A DNA stretch of 64,000 nt from an uncultured Sulfitobacter sp. GTDB lineage: Bacteria > Pseudomonadota > Alphaproteobacteria > Rhodobacterales > Rhodobacteraceae. The notes under the pieces were generated by a model. That model did not search any database. It was not told the DNA's origin and was given only the letters and a program-made list of their open reading frames with translations. The stretch is taken from NCBI RefSeq assembly GCF_947499945.1, contig NZ_CANMQD010000001.1, forward strand, positions 1,881,001-1,945,000. The letters run 5' to 3'. How positions within the stretch are numbered: position 1 is the stretch's first letter; each line of letters begins with the position of its first letter. The position numbers and the translations under genes are program-made. Shown here piece by piece: positions 43,234 through 51,223 of the stretch.

Positions 43234-44460
43234 GTGATTGATATGAGCTTTTTCGACGATCTGGAAATCCGCAGCGCAGACCAGCGTGCCGCCGATCTGG
43301 CCCGCGATCTGCCCGAGCAGATTGCCCGCGCCAAAGGGGTTGCGGGATATGCTGGTACGTTGGACGGTATTGATGCCGCGTCTGTTACATCCGTAGAAGC
43401 GCTTGCGGATCTGCCTGTTTTGCGCAAATCCGAATTGGGTAAGGCACAAGCAGCGGATGCGCCGTTTGGCGGTTTTACGACCAAGCCTGCCAGCGGGTTT
43501 TCCCATATATTCCAGTCTCCCGGCCCGATTTATGAGCCATCGTCCACCGATCCTGACTGGTGGCGGATGGGGCGTTTCCTGCACGCCATTGGCATTGGTG
43601 AGGGTGACATCGTTCACAACTGCTTTGGCTATCACCTCACCCCTGCGGGCATGATATTCGAGAGTGGTGCGCGGGCTGTTGGCGCGGCGGTGCTGCCTGC
43701 GGGGACAGGGCAGACCGAGCTTCAGGTTATTGCGGCGCGCGATATTGGCACGACGGCTTATGCGGGGACGCCTGATTACCTCAAGGTGATTTTGGAGAAG
43801 GCGGACGAGATGGGGGTGACCCTTGGGATTACCCGTGCTGCTGTTGGCGGTGGCGCGTTGTTCCCGAGTTTGCGGGAGTGGTATGCGGGGCGTGGGATCA
43901 CGTGTTTGCAGAGCTATGCGACGGCTGATCTGGGCAACATTGCTTACGAATCCCCTGCGATGGAGGGGCTAATTGTGGATGAAGGTGTGATCGTCGAGAT
44001 TGTGACGCCCGGAACAGGTGATCCTGTGCCTGAGGGGGAAGTGGGCGAAGTTGTTGTGACCACGCTCAACCCCGACTATCCGCTGATCCGTTTTGCGACG
44101 GGTGATTTGAGTGCTGTGATGGCAGGCGCGTCGCCTTGTGGGCGGACGAATATACGCATCAAGGGCTGGATGGGCCGTGCGGACCAGACGACCAAGATTA
44201 AGGGGATGTTTGTACGCCCTGAACAGGTCGCGCAACTGGTTGCGGCACATGCGGAGATCACCCGCGCACGGGTGGTGGCGAGCCGTGAGGCCGAGCAGGA
44301 TGTGATGACTGTGCGGATCGAGAGTGGGTCGCCCGATGCGGAGGCCTACGAGGCCTCTGTTGCCGCTCTGCTCAAGCTCAAAGGGCGCATCGAAGTGGTC
44401 GCCCCCGACAGCCTGCCCAAAGACGGGTTGGTGATCGAGGACCAGCGCACCTACGATTAA
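43234..44460 (+). CDS. PaaK-like phenylacetate-CoA ligase family protein
   Basis: 408 residues from a GTG at 43234 with a GAGGAAAA site (an ATG at 43243 is an alternative). It has the adenylate-forming fold of the PaaK family, though the N-terminal phosphate loop is unusual (Gly-Phe-Ser-His-Ile-Phe-Gln-Ser-Pro-Gly-Pro). It also shows the Tyr-Ala-Thr-Ala-Asp-Leu-Gly-Asn region and Arg-Phe-Ala-Thr-Gly-Asp-Leu-Ser. Family members convert arylacetic or related acids to CoA esters. Being the last gene of the operon that starts with another acyl-CoA ligase, it suggests activation of the imported compound. Confidence 0.85.
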   Translation: MIDMSFFDDLEIRSADQRAADLARDLPEQIARAKGVAGYAGTLDGIDAASVTSVEALADLPVLRKSELGKAQAADAPFGGFTTKPASGFSHIFQSPGPIYEPSSTDPDWWRMGRFLHAIGIGEGDIVHNCFGYHLTPAGMIFESGARAVGAAVLPAGTGQTELQVIAARDIGTTAYAGTPDYLKVILEKADEMGVTLGITRAAVGGGALFPSLREWYAGRGITCLQSYATADLGNIAYESPAMEGLIVDEGVIVEIVTPGTGDPVPEGEVGEVVVTTLNPDYPLIRFATGDLSAVMAGASPCGRTNIRIKGWMGRADQTTKIKGMFVRPEQVAQLVAAHAEITRARVVASREAEQDVMTVRIESGSPDAEAYEASVAALLKLKGRIEVVAPDSLPKDGLVIEDQRTYD

Positions 44461-44488
44461 AACTGTGGCTTTGAGGCACTTTTCATTC

Positions 44489-44504
44489 TGACTAAAATAG
44501 TCGA
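44489..44504 (+). promoter_or_regulatory. Palindrome on the -10 of the iron-type permease gene (iron-box-like operator)
   Basis: TGACTAAAATAGTCGA, with the inner GACTAAAATAGTC nearly palindromic. It resembles the GACTAA-TAGTC-type iron-responsive box of Rhodobacterales as I remember it. A -10-like TAAAAT (44493-44498) lies inside it and TTGAGG sits 16 bases upstream (44471-44476), so a bound repressor would block the promoter. The start codon is only ten bases beyond the palindrome. Confidence 0.5.
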
Positions 44505-44513
44505 CATAGAGCT

Positions 44514-46172
44514 ATGAGCGATATGACGACATCTTCCCAAGTGAAAAAACGGGACGGCGCAAGGACCTTGTCCGGTGTTGCGTTACTTGTGGCGGGACTG
44601 TGTGCATTGCCGATGCTGGCCGTGTTGATAGCGGCGATGTCTGGCGGGACCGACACGGTACGGCATCTGGCGGATACTGTGTTGGGCGGCTATGCGCGGA
44701 CCACGCTGGCACTGGTGCTGATGGTGGCGGCGGGGACCTTTGCCATCGGTGTGGGGGCTGCGTGGCTGGTGACGATGACGCGATTCCCCGGCGTGCGGTT
44801 TTTTGAAGTTGGGCTGGTTCTGCCGCTCGCCTTTCCTGCTTATGTGCTGGCCTATGCCTATACCCATGTCCTTGATCATCCCGGCATTGTGCAAACGGTG
44901 TTGCGCGACGTGACGGGGTGGGGGCCGCGCGATTACTGGTTTCCTGATATCCGCTCCCTTGGCGGGGCGGCGGCGATGTTGATTCTGGTGCTTTATCCTT
45001 ATGTCTACTTGCTGGCCCGTGCGGCATTTCTACAGCAAAGCGGGACGACGTTTCTGGCAGCGCGTGCGCTGGGATCTTCCCCTTGGGCCGCGTTTTTCAA
45101 AGTGAGTTTGCCGCTGGCGCGCCCTGCGATTGCGGGGGGTGTTTTGCTGGCGGTGATGGAAACCATCGCGGACTTTGGCACAGTGGCGTATTTCGGCGTC
45201 CAGACGTTTGCCACAGGGATTTATACAAGCTGGTTCTCGCTGTTTGACCGTGTGGGGGCGGCGCAACTGGCTCTGTGTCTGTTGAGTTTTGCGCTGTTGC
45301 TGGCGATGCTGGAGCGCCTTCAGCGGGGGGATGCCAAATATCATGACCCTTCGCGTCAGGCCAATGTGGCTCCGCCTTTGCAATTGCGCGGGGGGCAAGC
45401 GATTGCCGCGACGGTTCTCTGTGCTATTCCAGTGGTGTTCGGGGCGCTGTTGCCGATTGTTGTGCTGTTTTTCATGGGGATCGGATCCGAGCAAAACCTT
45501 TTGAGCGCGCGGTATCTGGGGTTTATCAAGAATTCAGCAACACTTGCTTCGGTCGCGGCAGTTGTCACCGTGATGGCGGCGATAAGTGTCGGGTTCTTCC
45601 AGCGGATGCGCGGCGACCGTGTGGCGCAGGGGGCTGCCTATGTGGCGCGCCTTGGGTATGCTGTGCCTGGTGGCGTGATTGCTGTCGGCTTAATGGTGCC
45701 GTTTGCTGCATTTGATAATGCGCTGGATGCGTGGATGCGAAGCACTTTTGATATCTCTACGGGGCTGCTCATCACCGGCTCGATCTGGCTGTTGGTGATC
45801 GCTTATATGGTGCGGTTTCTTGCTGCGGCCTTGGGGGCCTACGAAGGTGGTCAGGCGATGGTGCATATGAATATGGATTCGGCCTCACGCTCCTTGGGGC
45901 AGGGGCCGATTGGGACGCTGCGCCGCGTGCATCTGCCGATCCTTGCGCCGAGTTTGCTGACGGCGTTGCTGATTGTGTTTGTGGATGTGATGAAGGAACT
46001 GCCAGCGACGTTGATCATGCGGCCGTTCAATTTTGATACGCTTGCGGTGCAGGCCTACCGATTGGCGAGTGACGAGCGGTTGGAGGGGGCGGCGGTGCCC
46101 TCATTGGTTATCGTGGCCATGGGGCTGTTGCCGGTGATATTGATTTGTCGGCAGGTGGGGCGGAACCGGTAG
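44514..46172 (+). CDS. Iron-type ABC transporter permease (FbpB/AfuB-like)
   Basis: 552 residues with two permease modules of about six helices each (about 20-255 and 285-545), the double permease of Fe3+ importers. Each half holds the ATPase-coupling loop (Ala-Ala-Arg-Ala-Leu-Gly-Ser-Ser-Pro in the first, Ser-Ala-Ser-Arg-Ser-Leu-Gly-Gln-Gly in the second). In Fbp/Afu systems it works with a binding protein and an ATPase; neither is encoded next to it. The ATG at 44514 has almost no Shine-Dalgarno sequence and the inferred leader is about nine bases, suggesting near-leaderless translation. Confidence 0.88.
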   Translation: MSDMTTSSQVKKRDGARTLSGVALLVAGLCALPMLAVLIAAMSGGTDTVRHLADTVLGGYARTTLALVLMVAAGTFAIGVGAAWLVTMTRFPGVRFFEVGLVLPLAFPAYVLAYAYTHVLDHPGIVQTVLRDVTGWGPRDYWFPDIRSLGGAAAMLILVLYPYVYLLARAAFLQQSGTTFLAARALGSSPWAAFFKVSLPLARPAIAGGVLLAVMETIADFGTVAYFGVQTFATGIYTSWFSLFDRVGAAQLALCLLSFALLLAMLERLQRGDAKYHDPSRQANVAPPLQLRGGQAIAATVLCAIPVVFGALLPIVVLFFMGIGSEQNLLSARYLGFIKNSATLASVAAVVTVMAAISVGFFQRMRGDRVAQGAAYVARLGYAVPGGVIAVGLMVPFAAFDNALDAWMRSTFDISTGLLITGSIWLLVIAYMVRFLAAALGAYEGGQAMVHMNMDSASRSLGQGPIGTLRRVHLPILAPSLLTALLIVFVDVMKELPATLIMRPFNFDTLAVQAYRLASDERLEGAAVPSLVIVAMGLLPVILICRQVGRNR

Positions 46173-46198
46173 AGTTGCGCCTTTGTCCCCTTGCGGGA

Positions 46199-46220
46199 TT
46201 CAGTTTAAGAGCAAAATAAG
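46199..46220 (+). repeat. Dispersed intergenic motif, copy D (divergent)
   Basis: Reads TTCAGTTTAAGAGCAAAATA followed by AG. It keeps GTTTAA and an AAA-TGAAG-like half in weaker form. Lies after a small TCCC/GGGA hairpin in the convergent gap behind the permease gene. Confidence 0.35.
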
Positions 46221-46230
46221 GAGGCGTTGG

Positions 46231-46261
46231 ACCGCGCGCCATTTCGGATGTGGCGCGCGGT
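46231..46261. terminator. Bidirectional hairpin between permease and yghU genes
   Basis: Perfect 11-bp stem ACCGCGCGCCA / TGGCGCGCGGT around a nine-base loop, in the gap between convergent genes, flanked on the right by TGTTTGTGTT. Confidence 0.75.
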
Positions 46262-46268
46262 GTTTGTG

Positions 46269-47132
46269 TTAGTCTTTTGCGACTTTGTCTTGGGTCTTAG
46301 TCTCAAAATCAGATGCATCGTGACGCTCGTGCAGTTGCATGGAGAGGTCATCGCCGAATGCACGGTTGACCATGCGGCCACGAGTGACAGCGGGGCGCGC
46401 GTCGATGGCTTTGGCCCATTTCATGACGTTTTTATAGCTTTCTACGTCGAGGAATTCCGCGGCTGAGTAGAGGCGTCCGAGAACCAGCTGGCCATACCAA
46501 GACCAGATCGCGATGTCGGCGATCGAGTATTCGCCCGCGAACCATTCGTTCTCGGCTAGATGGCGGTCCATTACATCAAGCTGGCGCTTTGCCTCCATTG
46601 AGAAGCGGTCGATGGGGTATTGGAATTTTTCGGGTGCGTAAGCGTAGAAGTGGCCGAAACCGCCGCCCAAATAGGGGGCCGAACCCATTTGCCAGAAGAG
46701 CCAGCTCATCATCTCGGTGCGATGTGCGGGATCTTTGGGGATGAAGGCACCAAATTTTTCGGCGAGGTACAGCAGGATCGCGCCGCTTTCGAACACGCGC
46801 TGGGGCGGGGTGACGGAATGATCCATCAGGGCGGGGATTTTGGAGTTGGGATTTACGTCGACAAAGCCCGAGCCGAATTGTACGCCCTCGCCGATGTTGA
46901 CCAGCCATGCGTCATATTCCGCGTCCTTGTGGCCTGCAGCTAGCAGCTCTTCGAACATGATCGTGACTTTTACGCCATTGGGGGTCGCCAGCGAGTAGAG
47001 TTGGAACGGATGTTTACCGATTTCCAGCTCTTTATCGTGTGTGGGGCCGGCAACGGGGCGGTTGATCGAGGCAAATTTGCCGCCACTCTCGGCCTCCCAT
47101 GTCCAGACTTTGGGGGGCGTATATTCAGTCAT
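46269..47132 (-). CDS. yghU: YghU-like glutathione-dependent disulfide-bond oxidoreductase
   Basis: 287 residues closely resembling E. coli YghU: the N-terminal Pro-Lys-Val-Trp-Thr-Trp and Phe-Ala-x-Ile-Asn-Arg-Pro-Val segment, the thioredoxin-like fold with Ser-Lys-Ile-Pro-Ala-Leu and Phe-Glu-Ser-Gly-Ala-Ile, the Gly-Gly-Gly-Phe-Gly-His-Phe-Tyr core, and the C-terminal Gln-Leu-His-Glu-Arg-His-Asp-Ala-Ser-Asp. A GST-fold enzyme with glutathione-dependent disulfide reductase activity in the nu class. Monocistronic as far as visible; terminated by the hairpin at 46231. Confidence 0.95.
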   Translation of the reverse strand: MTEYTPPKVWTWEAESGGKFASINRPVAGPTHDKELEIGKHPFQLYSLATPNGVKVTIMFEELLAAGHKDAEYDAWLVNIGEGVQFGSGFVDVNPNSKIPALMDHSVTPPQRVFESGAILLYLAEKFGAFIPKDPAHRTEMMSWLFWQMGSAPYLGGGFGHFYAYAPEKFQYPIDRFSMEAKRQLDVMDRHLAENEWFAGEYSIADIAIWSWYGQLVLGRLYSAAEFLDVESYKNVMKWAKAIDARPAVTRGRMVNRAFGDDLSMQLHERHDASDFETKTQDKVAKD

Positions 47133-47268
47133 AGCGGTGTCCTTTGATGAAGATTAGCCTTCAACATATAGTGGCGTTTTGACGCGGCAAGTGCCAGTAG
47201 CTTCAAACTTACGTGTTACGGCGCGTCGGGTTTGGCGCGAGAAGAAAGATGGGCTAGGCTTGAGGTAT

Positions 47269-47889
47269 ATGCAAAGGGTTCGGAAGTCTGAGATGTGGTT
47301 GATGCGAAAAATGACTGTGATGCTGAGCGTGGTTTTTCTAATGGGCGCGCAATTGGTACCAGCGCCCGCGACAGCGCAAGGCAGTGCACAGCCAAAGCAT
47401 GGCTTGATGTGGAACAAGACAGGTTTGCCCGCCGTGTTCCCCCTTCAGGTTAAAACGAACAGTGGGAAAAACTACGTTTTATTATTGTCAGATATAGAGA
47501 CTGGCGCTGATGTATTGGCGGCTTTCATCACTGGCGGAACGTTTTTTAGAGTGTTGGTGCCGCCTGGCACGTATCGAGTGCGCTTTGCCTCCGGTGTGTC
47601 GTGGAGGGATGACGGTACGATGTTTGGTGCATTCGGCAAAACCCGTATCATCGAAATGCCGGAACCGATGACATTCAAAGTCTTGGGGCTGAGCAGAAAA
47701 GCTGGTCATTTGATTGATTTGACCGAAACTGACCTCGGTCGATTGACCCAAGTGGATCTTTCTATTTGTCAGACTGTCAGCTGGTTGGAGGAGATGGGAC
47801 CGATCTATCATTACCCTCGCTCCAGTGAATTTCAGACCGAGCATGCACGATTGGCTTTTAGATTACGCTCGAGATACTGTTTTTTGTGA
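47269..47889 (+). CDS. Exported hypothetical protein
   Basis: 206 residues from the ATG at 47269. Nearby ATGs at 47293 and 47302 give a more typical signal peptide, so the exact start is uncertain. A hydrophobic segment ends in Ala-Pro-Ala-Thr-Ala-Gln, a likely signal-peptidase site, so the mature protein is periplasmic. It has a mostly beta content, a Pro-Pro-Gly-Thr-Tyr-Arg-Val segment similar to PEGA-type domains, and two cysteines near the C-terminus. I do not recognise a family. Flanked by the divergent yghU and the convergent rpmJ. Confidence 0.65.
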   Translation: MQRVRKSEMWLMRKMTVMLSVVFLMGAQLVPAPATAQGSAQPKHGLMWNKTGLPAVFPLQVKTNSGKNYVLLLSDIETGADVLAAFITGGTFFRVLVPPGTYRVRFASGVSWRDDGTMFGAFGKTRIIEMPEPMTFKVLGLSRKAGHLIDLTETDLGRLTQVDLSICQTVSWLEEMGPIYHYPRSSEFQTEHARLAFRLRSRYCFL

Positions 47890-47910
47890 GGGCCCTAGCA
47901 GAGGAACAGC

Positions 47911-47944
47911 AAAAAGGCCGCCCCTCGCGGGAGCAGCCTTTTTT
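47911..47944. terminator. Bidirectional terminator between the hypothetical gene and rpmJ
   Basis: AAAAAGGC at 47911-47918 pairs with GCCTTTTT further on, enclosing a GC-rich stretch with internal pairing. A-run on the left, T-run on the right, so it works for both convergent genes. Confidence 0.85.
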
Positions 47945-47966
47945 CAGATCAATGCGAAGAGGCGAC

Positions 47967-48092
47967 TTAACCCTGACGGGCTTTGAAGCGCTTCTGGGTT
48001 TTGTTGATCACGTATACGCGGCCTTTGCGACGCACAACACGGCAGTCACGGTGCCGGTTCTTGAGCGAGCGGAGTGAATTGCGAACTTTCAT
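47967..48092 (-). CDS. rpmJ: 50S ribosomal protein L36 (zinc-free type)
   Basis: 41 residues, too short to be seen easily. It starts [10 protein letters not shown] and ends Gln-Lys-Arg-Phe-Lys-Ala-Arg-Gln-Gly. Highly basic. The Cys-x2-Cys and Cys-x4-His zinc ligands of standard L36 are absent (only one cysteine, at position 17), so this is the C-minus paralogue normal in many Alphaproteobacteria. Its terminator at 47911 follows downstream on the minus strand. Confidence 0.95.
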   Translation of the reverse strand: MKVRNSLRSLKNRHRDCRVVRRKGRVYVINKTQKRFKARQG

Positions 48093-48177
48093 AAGTCCAA
48101 TCCTTCCAAGTTGTGGCGCGGGCCAGCGCCTAGGTTACGGGCAGCGTGTTCACGAGGTGAACACACCAGAGAATACA

Positions 48178-48252
48178 TGGTGGACGATACTGGGATCGAA
48201 CCAGTGACCCCTTCGATGTCAACGAAGTGCTCTACCGCTGAGCTAATCATCC
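48178..48252 (-). tRNA. tRNA-Val(GAC)
   Basis: 75 bases including an encoded CCA. Acceptor GGATGAT pairs with ATCGTCC. The anticodon stem CTTCG/CGAAG encloses TTGACAT (anticodon GAC, valine), the T arm is ACTGG/CCAGT around TTCGATC, and the D arm contains AGCTCAGCGGTAGAGC. All four arms pair, so I am confident it is functional. Confidence 0.97.
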
Positions 48253-48403
48253 ACTATATGAGCGCGCTGGTCATGCCCCAAACAAAAATGGGGCGCGAAA
48301 ACACCGCGCCGTCTGCGTGCTATAAAAGGAGTCGCCACAGTGATCAAGGGGTTTTGGCTTTGTTATATTCTGCGCTATGTATTTTATCAGTTAGGATACA
48401 GAT

Positions 48404-49264
48404 ATGCCCGTTGCTGCCTTTGACGTCTTATTGCCTACTGCGCAAACTTCTTGCGTTGTATTTGCCTCGCCCCATTCGGGACGGGACTATACGTGGTCGT
48501 TCATGCGTAAGACGGTTTTGAACGAACATGCGATCCGCTCGTCCGAGGATGCATTTGTGGATCAGCTTTTTGAATGTGCTCCGCAATTTGGCGCGACTTT
48601 TTTAAAAGCGGGCGCGCCACGTGCCTTTGTTGACCTAAACCGCGCACGCGACGAGCTTGATCCTGCCCTCATCGAAGGGGTGCGACGAATCAGACATAAC
48701 CCGCGTGTCGCGTCGGGCCTTGGCGTGATTCCTCGAGTGGTCGCAAACGGGCGTGCAATTTACCGGGGAAAGATGAGCCTGAATGAGGCGCAAGAACGGA
48801 TCGCTGACTACTGGGAACCGTATCACGATAAACTACAAACCTTGTTAGATTTGGCGCATAACCGTCATGGGCAGACGGTGCTGATCGACTGTCATTCCAT
48901 GCCGCACGAAGCGATGGACGGGGTGATGCGGGCAGGGATGCGGCGGCCAGATGTGGTGCTGGGTGACCGATTTGGTGCGGCGGCGAGTGGCGATGTTGTG
49001 GACCGTATTGAGGCTGCTTTTGCCAGTGCAGGCTTCATTGTGACGCGCAATGCACCTTTTGCGGGAGCCTATATCACCCAAGCTTATGGGAAGCCCTCAA
49101 AGGGGCAGCACGCGGTGCAGGTCGAGATTGACCGCTCGCTTTATATGAATGAAAAACTGATCCGCCCGAATGGCGATTTTGAGGCCGTGCAATCCGCATT
49201 GCGCGAGGTCGTGAAGGAAGTCGCGCTGATCGGTCAGGGGCGTATCCCACTGGCTGCCGAATAG
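48404..49264 (+). CDS. N-formylglutamate amidohydrolase
   Basis: 286 residues with the family signatures Phe-Ala-Ser-Pro-His-Ser-Gly (about 20-26), Asp-x-Asn-Arg-Ala-Arg-Asp-Glu-Leu-Asp-Pro (about 76-86), Leu-Ile-Asp-Cys-His-Ser-Met-Pro (about 164-171) and Asp-Val-Val-Leu-Gly-Asp-Arg-Phe-Gly. Hydrolyses N-formylglutamate to formate and glutamate, the final step of one histidine-degradation route, or acts on related N-formyl or N-acyl compounds. No other hut gene is nearby, so the pathway assignment is inferred. Confidence 0.92.
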   Translation: MPVAAFDVLLPTAQTSCVVFASPHSGRDYTWSFMRKTVLNEHAIRSSEDAFVDQLFECAPQFGATFLKAGAPRAFVDLNRARDELDPALIEGVRRIRHNPRVASGLGVIPRVVANGRAIYRGKMSLNEAQERIADYWEPYHDKLQTLLDLAHNRHGQTVLIDCHSMPHEAMDGVMRAGMRRPDVVLGDRFGAAASGDVVDRIEAAFASAGFIVTRNAPFAGAYITQAYGKPSKGQHAVQVEIDRSLYMNEKLIRPNGDFEAVQSALREVVKEVALIGQGRIPLAAE

Positions 49265-49283
49265 CACTGGTCTTCTTAGAGCG

Positions 49284-50537
49284 TTACCGCAATGTGCGCC
49301 CTTTTACGATTGCCTTGCTGCCAAAACGGTCGCGGATGGTATCCGTTGCGCGTTCGGCTTCCGAGCGCCGTGTGGCATCAGGATCAAGTAAATCACCGAG
49401 TTTGTCCGCCCCTGACGCATCGCTGAGGTCCGAGATGCCGCAGCCGAGCAGGCGGTAAGGACCTTTTTCGCCGACTTGATTAAACAGGCTTCGGGCAGTG
49501 CGGTAAATGCGGTCGGCCAGTTGCGTTGGATCGCTAAGCGCCACACGGCGCGACAGCAGCGTGTGATCGGCGCGTTTGAGTTTAAGGGTTACGACGCGGC
49601 CAGCGAGGTTCTTGGCCTTGGCGCGGTCGGCGACTTTCTCGGCCATGCGCCAGATGTATCCGTCCAGCAGGTCGGGATCGGAGATGTCGTCGTTGAAGGT
49701 GGTCTCGTTGCTGATTGATTTCATTGGCGCGTTGGAGGAGACGCGGCGGCGATCTTGGCCCCGTGCGAGGTGATATAGGCGCTCGCCCATACCACCAAAG
49801 CGGGCGACGAGGTCGGTCTGCTCCCAGCGCAGCAGATCAGAGAAGGTTCTGATTCCTGCTTTGTCGAGGGATGCTTGGGCCGCAGCACCCACTCCCCAGA
49901 TCATGCGCACGGGTTTGTCGCGCAGGAAATCCATCGTCTCGGCCGCGCCTATGACTGAAAACCCGTGGGGTTTGTCTAGGTCGGAGGCGACTTTGGCGAG
50001 GAATTTATTATGGCTCAGGCCGATGGAGCCTGTGAGGCCAAGCTCGGTCTTCATGCGGCGAACCAAGTGCGCCAGCATCACGGCTGGCGGTGCGCCGTGC
50101 AGTCGGGTCGTGCCTGTCATGTCGAGGAAAGCTTCGTCCAGCGAAAGCGGTTCAATCGCTGGGGTCAACTCCTCCATCATTTCGCGGATGGCGCGGGAAG
50201 CTTTGACGTACTCCTCCATGCGAGGGCGGATCACAACAGCTTCAGGGCAGAGCTTGAGTGCCTGAAACATCGGCATGGCGGAACGTACGCCACGGATGCG
50301 CGCCACATAGCAGGCGGTTGAGACAACGCCGCGGTGGCCGCCGCCGATGATAACGGGTTTGCCCTCCAGCGACGGATCGTCCCGCTTTTCCACCGAGGCA
50401 TAGAAGGCGTCGCAATCCATGTGCGCGATGCTGAGGTCCCACAATTCAGGGTGCCGCGTCACACGCGGGCTGGCGCATGAGAGACACCGGCGGGCATCGT
50501 CGAACTGGGTCAGGCAATCGCGGCAGAGTGCGGGCAT
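49284..50537 (-). CDS. dinB: DNA polymerase IV (Y-family) with an N-terminal cysteine motif
   Basis: 417 residues. Y-family motifs include His-Met-Asp-Cys-Asp-Ala-Phe-Tyr-Ala-Ser-Val-Glu (about 38-49, catalytic Asp) and Leu-Ser-Leu-Asp-Glu-Ala-Phe-Leu-Asp (about 130-138). An error-prone polymerase for lesion bypass. The first ~35 residues are an extension with two Cys-x2-Cys pairs (Cys5/Cys8 and Cys18/Cys21), looking like a small zinc ribbon. This is seen in some Rhodobacteraceae DinB proteins and absent from E. coli Pol IV. The C-terminus has no obvious beta-clamp motif that I can be sure of. Confidence 0.94.
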   Translation of the reverse strand: MPALCRDCLTQFDDARRCLSCASPRVTRHPELWDLSIAHMDCDAFYASVEKRDDPSLEGKPVIIGGGHRGVVSTACYVARIRGVRSAMPMFQALKLCPEAVVIRPRMEEYVKASRAIREMMEELTPAIEPLSLDEAFLDMTGTTRLHGAPPAVMLAHLVRRMKTELGLTGSIGLSHNKFLAKVASDLDKPHGFSVIGAAETMDFLRDKPVRMIWGVGAAAQASLDKAGIRTFSDLLRWEQTDLVARFGGMGERLYHLARGQDRRRVSSNAPMKSISNETTFNDDISDPDLLDGYIWRMAEKVADRAKAKNLAGRVVTLKLKRADHTLLSRRVALSDPTQLADRIYRTARSLFNQVGEKGPYRLLGCGISDLSDASGADKLGDLLDPDATRRSEAERATDTIRDRFGSKAIVKGRTLR

Positions 50538-50597
50538 GGCGGGGATTGTGATCTATTGTTTGATGCCCAATCATAGAGGGCAGAACAGGAGAGAGCC

Positions 50598-51065
50598 ATG
50601 CAATTCGACATTGAGCGGTATGATGGCGGGCCTTTCGGCGGTGCGAAACTGGCTTTGTATCTGGGGAACAGACTGGCTGTGATTTTGCGGGATGCGACGC
50701 CAGGATTGATTTTTGCGGATCATTGGGACTTGCCGGGGGGTGGACGCGAGGGTGCAGAGGGTCCGCAGGCCTGTGCGCTGCGCGAATGTCATGAGGAATT
50801 GGGGCTGGTGGTGCCGGAGGCTGCTATTGTTTGGGGGCGATCATTTCAGGAAGGCGCGGAGGTGAAGTGGTTTTTTGTGGCACAGATGCCTGAAACTGCG
50901 ATTGCTGATGTGTCGTTTGGCGATGAGGGGCAGGAGTGGCGCATGATGCAGGAGAGTGTTTTTTTGGCCCATGCAAAAGCTGTGCCAGCGTTTCAGACGC
51001 GTTTGGCGCGGTGGATTGCGGTCCGCGATCAGAATGAAGGGGGTGCGAAAAGCCCCCCGCCTTAA
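50598..51065 (+). CDS. NUDIX hydrolase
   Basis: 155 residues with a complete Nudix box Gly-x5-Glu-x7-Arg-Glu-x-x-Glu-Glu-x-Gly (about 48-70, including Gly-Gly-Arg-Glu-Gly and Arg-Glu-Cys-His-Glu-Glu-Leu-Gly). Nudix enzymes cleave nucleoside diphosphates linked to other groups; the substrate is not predictable, though the position next to dinB invites a sanitising role. Divergent from dinB with a 60-bp gap. Confidence 0.93.
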   Translation: MQFDIERYDGGPFGGAKLALYLGNRLAVILRDATPGLIFADHWDLPGGGREGAEGPQACALRECHEELGLVVPEAAIVWGRSFQEGAEVKWFFVAQMPETAIADVSFGDEGQEWRMMQESVFLAHAKAVPAFQTRLARWIAVRDQNEGGAKSPPP

Positions 51066-51077
51066 TAAGCGAGGGGA

Positions 51078-51122
51078 GGTGACGGGCATCAGGAAGAACC
51101 AGCCCGTCGGGGAGTATCACCA
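51078..51122. other. Nested inverted repeat in the Nudix-pyrF gap
   Basis: Inner stem GACGGGC (51081-51087) with GCCCGTC (51102-51108); the outer GGTGA / TCACC pair extends it. It lies in the 158-bp gap between convergent nudix and pyrF genes. There is no T-run, so whether it terminates either gene is unclear. Confidence 0.4.
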
Positions 51123-51223
51123 CAATAAAAGTAGCATGAGTACAGCTTATGACATAGCGCGGTGGCGTCAGCGAAGCGGTCAATATTTGTCCATGTGATC
51201 AAAAAGGCACACGGCTAGGTTGA

